A stretch of 64,000 nucleotides of DNA from Zizania palustris. Its lineage: Eukaryota; Streptophyta; Magnoliopsida; Poales; Poaceae. The position numbers and the translations under genes are program-made. Below the pieces are notes generated by a model that saw only the letters and a list, made by a program, of their open reading frames with translations, made no database searches and was not told the DNA's origin. Numbering within the stretch: the first letter of the stretch is position 1; each line of letters starts with the position of its first letter. Of this stretch, positions 56,647-64,000 are shown one piece after another. The stretch is taken from the NCBI GenBank assembly GCA_019279435.1, contig JAAALK010000080.1, positions 94,338,553 through 94,402,552 of the forward strand, written 5' to 3'.

Positions 56647-56984
56647 TATCGATTTAAAATTGTCTCCCTATTTACTAGCCCCTCTTTGGGTATAAGCAAC
56701 TTCGAACTGTATTCAAAGATGGTTATGCGCAAAGAAAAACTTCGTAGTACAATTTTTTGAGGTTAGAAGCCCCTCTGCAATTTAAAGATCTTTTAAAATC
56801 TTATAAGATGTCTTCGACTATTTGTAGTCTGAAGAATGGCAACTTAGTACCTTTGTTTTTGAAAGAAATCACTTGAGATAACTTTCAGGACACTTTAGTG
56901 TCCTAGATAATTTGTCACTTTGGACTATCTTAACAGACATTCGAAGCTCATGGCTCAAACTCTGTTTTGTTTTGGCCACCTTCG

Positions 56985-57260
56985 GCTCTTTTTTGCGAAT
57001 TCTGTCAAACCAGTGGTTCGGAGTTCGCAGTGGTCTCTTTAGACTCTTTTTACGGATGTCTACAAGCCGGTGGCTTGGACTCCGCATAGTTTGGTCGCCT
57101 TCGACTCTTTTTACGGATACCTACAAGCCAGTGGCTTGGGCTCCGCATATTTTGGCCACCTTCGTCTCTTTTTACAGATGTCTACCAGCCGATGGCTTGG
57201 ACTCCGTATGGTGTGGTTTTGGGCTCTTTTACGGATGCCTACAAGCCGGTGGCTTAGACT
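56985..57260. repeat. Tandem repeat, ~60-bp units, TatA 3' region (right copy)
   Basis: Same array as 10675-10950, four to five units, between the convergent gene ends. About 210 bp separate it from the integrase stop at 57470. Confidence 0.88.
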
Positions 57261-57469
57261 CCGGATTATGTCAGCCCCCACGTTGGAAACTTCGAACCAA
57301 TGATTCGAAGTCTGAAATTATGATTCAGCTTTCTGACACTTCCCTCTCGGTCAACCCCGTGGTTCCAGTGCGTCCACTCGGAAGCGGGAAGTTTATGAGG
57401 GGAAGACACTATGTGAACCATATGCTTTATTAATTCAGAAGATGATTACAAGTGATTTACAAGGAGCCC

Positions 57470-58510
57470 TTATGCGAAGTATCGCTTTAGGTGCTCCGCA
57501 TGCCAAGTATGCGCTAACTCTTCACCTTCTAAATTAGCTAGTTTAAAAGAGCCGAGGACGTCCTGAATGAACAATTAGGTACGGACCTTCCCATTTATTT
57601 CCTAATTTTCCTGGCGCTATAATGCTTCGCAGAACAAGATGACCCGGTCTAAGCTCATTGATCTTAACCTTCGGGTCAAACCAAGCCTTCGTCTGCTGGT
57701 GATACTTTGATAAATTGGCCACAGCTCGAAGTCTTGTTTCTTCTGATAAGTCTAGCGAAGCTTGTCCTTCCTCAATCTCCAGTTCGGTGCTGCGAAGTGA
57801 TCCTCCTTTGAGCTCCGTTGGAGTCATAGCTTCATCTCCGAATAGTAATCTGAATGGAGTAAAACCTGTGGACCTTGTTTGCGTAGTCCGAATAGACCAC
57901 AAAATCTTCGGAAGTTCTTCGGTCCACAGTCCTTTTGCTAATCCTACTATCCTTCGATTTAGCCCTGACAAAATATTTCCATTGGCTCTTTCTACAGCTC
58001 CATTAGACTGAGGATGCCTTACTGCAGCAAAACATAGCTGGATGCCTAGATCTTCGCAAAACTTCCTGAAAGGTTCTGCATCGAACTGTGTTCCATTATC
58101 AACTGTGAGTTGTCTAGGCACTCCGAACCGGCAAATGATATTTTTCCAAAAGAATTTCTGTACATTGTTCGAAGTGATAGCTGTTAAGGGCTCTGCTTCT
58201 ACCCACTTAGAAAATATTCAATAGCTACCACTGCGAACTTTAAATTTCCCTTAGCTGCTGGAAAGGGACCAATTAAATCCATACCCCATCTGGCCATTGG
58301 CCATACCGGAGCAATAACTTGAAGAGTTGTTGGTGGACGATGACTCCGTCGACCCATCCACGGACAACCTTGGCATGTGCGGACTAAACTCTACGCATCA
58401 ACTGTTATTGTAGGCCAATAAATCCCCCGGCGAAGTGTTTTTCCTGCCAAAGCTCGAGGGGCTAAATGGCTACCGCAAAGTCCTTCATGGATTTCTCGAA
58501 TAATTTCTTG
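57470..58510 (-). pseudogene. TatA integrase, right copy
   Basis: Zinc-binding HEGLCGSHLAPRALAGKTLRRG with TCQGC downstream (about 58500-58375), then WGMDLIGPF (first catalytic Asp, about 58272). The open frame 58121-57543 has Asp8 (TVDNGTQFD) and Glu44 (HPQSNGAVERAN), 35 residues apart. The C-terminus has RPGHLVLRSIIAPGKLGNKWEGPY and ends EHLKRYFA with TAA at 57470-57472. A TAG interrupts near 58393, and one base is missing near 58207. The catalytic core is otherwise complete. Confidence 0.9.
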
Positions 58511-58676
58511 ACCTTCGGCTTGAGATATACATCGGAGTAAAGGGGAACATACTCCGGCCTTGTATAAAATACCAGTTGATTATTTGATAATTTCTAGCCC
58601 TGAGTTTCAATCTTGAAAATTGTGGCTCTTCAAATGAATTTACTCCTCCTTGCAAAAGTTCCATGATCGAATTTCT

Positions 58677-59186
58677 CTAGTCTGTACTTGGAATGCAAAG
58701 AATGTCTGTGGAGGGAATTTGTGGCACCGAAGGTGTACTGAGCTCCTCATAAAAAGCTTCTTCTGGTATATCCATAGCTCCGGCTGCAGCTTTTGCTAAG
58801 ATGTCTGCTTGCACATTTTCTGCTCTTGGTATACTCCGAATGGAAATACCCTTGAAGTGTGCTTCGATCTTACGGATTTCTTCTAAGTACTTTGCAAGTT
58901 GTGGATGTCGAACTTGAAAACTTTTATCTACGTGCCCTGCTACTATTTGAGAATCTGTCTTTATAACAACTCTTGTAGCCCCTAGAGCACGTGCTTTTCG
59001 GAGTCCCAGCAAAATCCCTTCATACTCCGCTATATTATTGGTAGACTTAAACTTGAGTCTTGCGGAGTACATTGCTCTTTGCCCTGAAGGCGAAATCAAC
59101 ACTGCTCCAACGCCTACTCCAGATGCTTGGAAAGCCCCATCGGAATAAACAGTCCAAACTCCGTCACCTGACTTCTCCGGAACCAA
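58677..59186 (-). pseudogene. TatA archaeal-type RNase H
   Basis: An open 169-codon stretch that covers the whole domain. VYSDGAFQASGVGVGAVLISP holds the first Asp, NNIAEYEGILLGL the Glu, IKTDSQIV the second Asp, and NVQADILAKAA the last Asp. All four active-site positions are present. This second RNase H distinguishes Tat elements from other plant gypsy lineages and probably completes primer removal. Confidence 0.9.
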
Positions 59187-59706
59187 AGTTGCAGGTGGAG
59201 TCCATTCTGCTACAAAATTGACTAAGACTTGCGATTTGATTGCTGTCCTTGCCAGAAAAGATATGCCGAAGGGTGCTAGTTCAACTGCCCACTTTCCAAT
59301 CCTTCCAGTGGAATCCTTACTTCAGAGCATATCTCCCAAAGGATACGAAGTTGGTACAATTACATTATGAGCTAAAAAATAATGCCTTAGCTTCCTCGAA
59401 GCCATTATCAGAGCATAAACGAACTTTTCGAGTTCGGAATACCTTGTCTTCGCTCCTGATAATGCTTCGGACACAAAAATAAACAGGATTTTGCACCAAC
59501 TTCCCATTGAAATCCATTTCTCTGACAAGGACTACACTGATAGCAGAACCTGTAGCTGCAAGATAAAGGAGTAGGGTTTCGTCCGCAGTAGGCACCGTGA
59601 GTGTAGCGAGATTACTGAGATACTCTTTAATATCTTCGAAGCTTTTCTGACACTCCGGTGTCCATGCAAAATCTTCGGACCCTTTCAATGCTTTAAATAT
59701 AGGCAA
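59187..59706 (-). pseudogene. TatA first RNase H
   Basis: It starts PIFKALKGSEDFAWTPECQKSFEDIKEYL, with LLLYLAATGSAISVVLVRE carrying the start of the fold. A frameshift at about 59465 moves the rest (RYSELEKFVYALIMASRKLRHYF) to another frame. In Tat elements this domain is often degenerate because the second RNase H takes over. Confidence 0.82.
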
Positions 59707-59719
59707 ACTTCTCTCCGGC

Positions 59720-60769
59720 AGACCTTGCTAAAAACCTGCTAAGTGTTGCCAGACGTCCAATCAGCTTTTGCACTTGCTTTAAATTTTCCGGAGGAGCCAT
59801 CTTTTGTAGCGCGGTTATTTGAGTAGGGCTAGCTTCAATCCCCCTGCTTGAAACTAAATACCCTAACAACTTCCCAGCCTTAGCCCCGAAGATACATTTT
59901 CGGGGTTAAGACAGATCCCACATGCCCGAAGGCTATTAAATGTTTCCGCTAAGTCTAGGCTATGTTGGTGCTTTAAAGCACTCTTTATTACAATATCATC
60001 CATATAGGCCTCCACATTGCGACCAAATTGATGACCTAGAGCCTTAGCAACTAACCTCGAAAAATTAGCCCCGACATTTCTTAAGCCAAAAGGCATTCTT
60101 ACATAACAAAAGACTCCCGAGGGAGTTACGAAGCTTGTCTTGATCTCATCTTCATGTCTCAACCATATTTGATGATAACCAGAGTACGCGTCAAGGAAGC
60201 TTAATAACTCCAAACCTGCGGTGGAGTCGACCAATTGATCAATTCGGAGCATGGGGTAGGGGTCACGTGGGCATGCTTTATTCAAGGATGTGAAATCAAT
60301 GCACTGGGTTGGCTAACCATTCTGTGTGAGCCACTTCTCTGATAATCCCAACCTTCAACAATTTTTCAACTTCAGCTTTTGCAAGAACAACTCTTTCTGC
60401 GGACATTTTTCGGAGTCCTTGCCGAACGGGCTGGGCCTTCGGGTTTACAAGCAAACTATGTTCAATGATATCCCGATTGACTCCGGTGATGTCTTCGTCA
60501 GACCAAGCAAAGACATCCAAATTCTCCTCTACTACTTTTTCCAGGGAGGCTGCAACTTCTGGAGGTAAATCTTTACCAAATTGGAATGCATACTCTTTAC
60601 CATCTTTAACAATAAACTTCATTGCAATCTCTCCTTCAGGACTTGGTCTTGGGAAGGATTTCTTCGAAGCTTCGGAAGGAGCTGAAAATTTTTCTTGATT
60701 ATCTTGTACATTGTTCACTTGCCTTGTATCAAGAGGGGGGGCCGTGGCCATATTCCGCTCTTTGGGCAA
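59720..60769 (-). pseudogene. TatA reverse transcriptase, right copy
   Basis: 60769-60296 holds the linker and the fingers (DVFAWSDEDITGV; PVRQGLRKMSAERVVLAKAEV). 60285-59863 holds the palm: FLDAYSGYHQIWL, MPFGLRNVGANFSRLV, and YMDD at 59995-60006. One base missing near 59897 shifts the thumb (GKLLGYLVSSRGI) out of frame; the left copy keeps it. A TAG-type break lies between the two blocks at about 60290. Confidence 0.9.
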
Positions 60770-61272
60770 TATCTTGATCTCCGAAGATAGTGAGCACTCC
60801 TGCTTGTGTGGGCATCTTCATGCACAAGTAATTGTGGTGTGCCACTGCTCCGAACTCATTTAACATGCCTCTTCCGAAGATGACGTTGTAGGCATATGGA
60901 GCATCTACAATGTCGAAGATTACTTCCTCTGCCCTTTCTAACAATCCTTCTCCGAATGTAACTTCGAGGCCAATTTGGCCAAGTAGCATCAAGCGGAGGT
61001 CCTGCGAAGCCTTGCAAAGGACGAGCTGCTGGAAGAAGGTGCTTTCTAGAGATGCACAATTGATCGAAGGCTTGAACAAAAATAATGTCTGCCGAACTGC
61101 CTCCGTCAATTAACACTCTTCGAACCTCAGTTCCTGCAATGTCCGCAGTGATGAAAAGTGGGTCCGCATGTGGAAATTTAATGCCAGCTGCATCCTCCGT
61201 AGAAAAAGATATTGGTACATGAGACCATTCAGGCATAGCAGCTGCAGATGACGAAGTTCCAATGTGCCCCAC
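60740..61272 (-). pseudogene. TatA protease, right copy
   Basis: VRRVLIDGGSSADIIFVQAFDQL contains the active-site Asp in the DGGSSAD form common in Tat elements. Downstream, in another frame, IGLEVTFGE and DAPYAYNVIFGRGMLNEFGA complete the domain. One frameshift near 60990 separates them. Confidence 0.88.
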
Positions 61273-61274
61273 TT

Positions 61275-62824
61275 CTCGGACATACTCTCTCCTCTACCTT
61301 TTTGACATGCTTCCAAGAGTACCTCCTCCGGAGATAGGGAGGACTACTCTTTTTCCTCGGTCTTGCCCCTCTTCTTGCTTCGGAGGTGGCATAATATTGA
61401 CCACCGGAGGGCGTCTTGCGGCTTCGAAATTTTCTATCTGCGCCACAACCTGGACCGGCTCTAGGCGCGATGCAGCTGGAACTCGGTCGGTAGTACCTCG
61501 ACCCGAAGTTCTTTCTAGATATTCTCCTCTCAGAGTAAGTATAGCCTTGCAAGTATTAGTTGCGTGGCTTTGGTTTTCACCATGAATACAGCAGAAAAGG
61601 GTCTGGCCTTTGCCAGCCGTTTTCCCTGGCGGCCTCTAGCCGCTGACCTTGTTTCCCGAAGGTTGTGGAGCTCTCTGGGTGAACTTTTGCGGGGGTGCAA
61701 TGTTCAAGACTTCAGAACGGGGATGCTTTTGCCCCCTTCTCCTATCATGCTGAACTTCGAAGACTGGTTCTTGTGGCTGTGCCGAAGTATTTACTTCCAC
61801 TTTTACTTCCTGCAGTATGGATGGAGTAGCTGCAGTTCTTCGAAGCCAGCCTTCTTCCGACCTCGCATATTCTGCGAAGTATGACATCAACTGAGAAATA
61901 GAAGATATGCTTTTTCGGTGAGTTTATCAAGGAGGCCTTGATGAATGACACCTTCCCGAGCTGCGTCAACTACCAAAGATGTAGTCAACCCTCGGATCTG
62001 CGACTTCGTATGAGCGAAGCGCTTGAAATATTGCCTCAATGTCTCTCTAGGGAGTTGCTTCACTTGGAAAAGACTTCCCGTCGACATCGGAGGCACGAAG
62101 GTGCCTTGAAAATTGCTTACGAACTTCTTCTTCAGCTGCCCCCATGAATTAATTGATCCTGGCTTCAAGGACCAGAACCACCGCAATGCCACTCCTTGAA
62201 GAGCTAAAGGGAAGCATTTTGCCATGGTGTCCCGAACTCCTCCACTAGCTTCAATTGCTAGAGCATAAGAACGGACAAATTCTCCAGGATCCTCATCTCC
62301 GGCATAGTTACAAAGCTTTGAAGTCTTAAACTTCGGGTCGAAGCGAACTTTTTGCAGCTCAGGATGCAACGGAGATTCAGTATCAAAGGAGGCGTTCTTC
62401 GGGTTTTAGGATAGATGGGTTCATCGTCTTCAGGCACTTTTGGAATAACTGGGATGGCTTGAGAGCGAAGCCTATTTGCAGCTTCTTGTCGCCATCTCGC
62501 TACTTCAGCTTGGAGACTAGCCATTTGAGCGGCCATATCACCAAGATTGTCTTCATCTCCTCGGGAAGGATCTTCCGGGTCTTGAGAACTGAGAGGATCA
62601 GTTCGGAGTGGAACTTGAGGTGGAAGAGGAACTCCGGGTGGTCGAAGTATAGAGGGAGTTGGCGGAGGAACTCCGTATGCTCGAGGAATGGGAACTCCTT
62701 CTGGAGTTTGAGGTGGAGGAAACGTCGAAGGTCCTCCGACCTCAACAGTGTCGGGAGGTGCCTCTCCAGAGGTCCGAGGAGACCTTCGAACAGGGTTACG
62801 AGTTGCGCTCTGCTTAGGAGGCAT
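61275..62824 (-). pseudogene. TatA gag, right copy
   Basis: Start at 62824 (MPPKQSATRNPVRRSPRTSG), chosen because an upstream in-frame Met at 62833 is followed only by Tyr-Ile and because MPP starts are usual. A Pro-rich stretch precedes AAQMASLQAEVARWRQEA. The gag core is in 62369-61887: DPGEFVRSYALAIEASGG, GVALRWFWSLKPGSINSWGQ and LFQVKQLPRETLRQYFKRF. A Cys/His motif with FCCIHGENQSHATNTC lies near 61590. Three to four frameshifts. Confidence 0.87.
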
Positions 62825-62867
62825 GATGTACAAAGTTGGTAGAGAACGAAGTTTCTTGGACTAAGTT

Positions 62868-62885
62868 CCCCACGGTCGGCGCCAA
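62868..62885 (-). promoter_or_regulatory. TatA primer-binding site (right copy)
   Basis: The minus strand reads TTGGCGCCGACCGTGGGG, next to the 5' LTR; identical to the left copy. Confidence 0.72.
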
Positions 62886-62886
62886 C

Positions 62887-63380
62887 TGTTGGCGTAAAAG
62901 ATTACGCTAACAGGTTTCTGTAGATTAGAAACTAACAAACGAAGTGTTTGCGAAGTGAACTGTTCTAAGCCTCCGAAAGGATAACAACTTAGAATAGTTC
63001 GAATGTGTGTATTGAATAACTTGTATTCGGTCTCTATTACTGGGTAAAACGGGGGGTATTTATAGGCCCAACAATTAAGGAAAAGACCTATTTACTCCTC
63101 TATTACAACAAACATAGTGGAAACTATTCGGTACCCTTAATAGGGCTAAAATGGTAAAAGACTAATCTAATGAGAAAGAAGATAAGTCTTCCACCTTAGC
63201 TGGCAGAAAAGATCTCAGAAGAGTTCATGTTCGAAGATATACTCCGAACTAAGGTCCATCTTCATACTTCGAGCTTGACTCAAGACATCTCCGAAGATGC
63301 ATATTGGAAACCTTCGAATCCATTATCTGCCTTTGTGTTGTTACTACAATAACCCTGAGGATGGAATATTTTCCCCAACA
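62887..63380 (-). repeat. TatA 5' LTR, right copy
   Basis: 494 bp, TGTTGGCG to CCCCAACA. About ten substitutions from the 3' LTR at 52072-52566. TATAAATA on the minus strand near 63057-63064 would drive gag-pol. Confidence 0.94.
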
Positions 63381-63385
63381 CATAG

Positions 63386-63737
63386 GTTGTCAATTTTGCG
63401 CCGAAACTGACAAAGCGTCCACCGTCTTCGCACCGGGTACCCGGATTGGGCCGACCCACCCCGCGGCTTCCTCAGCCCAGCAATCGCTCGCCGCCTATGT
63501 ACCTGAGTCAAACCTAGTCAATAGACCATAGGATCATCTGCCGCTCCTAGCCCATGTACCCAGATTGGGCCAGCCCGACTCCGTGGCTCCTCTGCCCGGC
63601 CGTCGCTCGCTGCCCGTGTACCTGAGTCACATGCGCCTTAGACTCGGCAGGTCTTCATATCTCTTTCTTTGACTTCCGTTGACAATCACTCATCACATCT
63701 AGAGTATCAAACCCATGCTCTTCAACATGGTTTCTCA
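63386..63737 (-). repeat. SireB 5' LTR, outer part (right copy)
   Basis: Near-identical to 17047-17395. It ends with TGAGAAACC (minus strand) at 63737, next to TatB coding sequence. Confidence 0.87.
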
Positions 63738-63953
63738 GCATGGTATGACCCGAAGATAAAAGTGAACGAGCTTAGACCAGTTCATTTGGTGTTGTGAAGT
63801 GTAATTGCTCCGGGAAAGCTAGGAAACAAATGGGAAGGACCATATATTATCGTACGCTCAGGGCGCCTCGGATCGTTTAAGCTAGCTAATTTAGAAGGGG
63901 AACAGTTGAAGCATGCATGGCATGGAGAGCACCTTAAACGTTATTACGCTTAG
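63738..63953 (+). pseudogene. TatB integrase C-terminal fragment (right copy)
   Basis: As 17396-17610, but with the GNKWEGPYIIVRSG stretch in frame. A TGA at about 63798 remains. Ends KRYYA with TAG at 63951-63953. The 47 bases to the window end are the start of the TatB spacer. Confidence 0.85.
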
Positions 63954-64000
63954 GGGCTCCTTGTAATCAATTGTAAAAGTACCTTTCTAAGTTAAATAAA

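Larger units (their letters stand above)
52072..63380 (-). mobile_element. TatA, right copy: complete Tat-lineage gypsy element with antisense gene
   Basis: 11.3 kb with LTRs at 52072-52566 and 62887-63380 and CATAG at 52067-52071 and 63381-63385. Sense gag-pol is on the minus strand (62824-57470) and the antisense gene on the plus strand (53006-56554). Better preserved than the left copy. Confidence 0.94.
47020..64000. repeat. Right copy of the ~17-kb direct duplication
   Basis: Partner of 1-17657. It begins within continuous SireA sequence, so this copy has the complete element upstream. It ends at the window edge inside the TatB spacer. It lacks the 711-bp solo LTR. Confidence 0.95.

Noticed and set aside
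58205..58225. IEYF in TatA integrase as a lost catalytic Asp
   Set aside because: The first catalytic Asp is in GMDLIGP upstream; this Glu lies on the next strand and is not part of the triad.

Overview
This is nuclear DNA of a flowering plant, probably a grass. The window consists almost entirely of nested LTR retrotransposons. The reasons for a plant call are a Sirevirus-type Ty1/copia element with a primer-binding site for initiator tRNA-Met, Ty3/gypsy elements of the Tat lineage with a second (archaeal-type) RNase H, a Helitron-like tract with an RPA-like gene fragment, and short spliceable introns. GC-rich promoter-like DNA with telo-boxes and the abundance of Sirevirus and Tat elements favour a grass, but that is inference. 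I see no intact ordinary host gene, no tRNA or rRNA gene and no CRISPR array. Nearly every retrotransposon reading frame is broken by stops and frameshifts.

Names used below. SireA is a plus-strand Sirevirus, complete at 40079-51520, with its 3' half repeated at 1-5217. SireB is a minus-strand Sirevirus: internal region 32435-39170, with its 5' LTR split into 39171-40078, 51526-52071 and 63386-63737. TatA is a minus-strand Tat element present twice (5767-17041 and 52072-63380). TatB is the plus-strand Tat element that hosts SireB (17396-22440 and 63738-64000). TatC is a minus-strand Tat element cut by the gap (22441-28090). Two solo LTRs lie at 3138-3848 and 36424-37741. A Helitron-like segment lies at 29091-32434.

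Layout. Positions 1-17657 and 47020-64000 are the same sequence in direct orientation, near-identical apart from a 711-bp solo LTR present only in the left copy and many one-base indels. Between them lie the rest of TatB, TatC, an exactly 1000-N scaffold gap (28091-29090), the Helitron-like tract, SireB and the 5' half of SireA. Target-site duplications give the order. SireB inserted into the TatB integrase gene. SireA (TSD TCCGT) and TatA (TSD CATAG) then inserted into the SireB 5' LTR, and a TatC-family element inserted into SireB gag and shrank to a solo LTR (TSD GGAAG). The 17-kb block was later duplicated, or assembled twice, and one copy carries a further solo LTR (TSD CCTTG).

The most interesting biology is in the 3' part of TatA and TatB. 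Between integrase and the 3' LTR each carries a complete antisense gene unit: a TATA box, an ATG about 100 bp downstream, five exons, four introns and a C-terminal coiled coil. This gene converges tail-to-tail on the sense gag-pol gene across a tandem-repeat spacer. The two elements are clearly diverged, yet promoter spacing, intron positions and domain order are kept, which suggests selection on the antisense protein. Its function is unknown to me.
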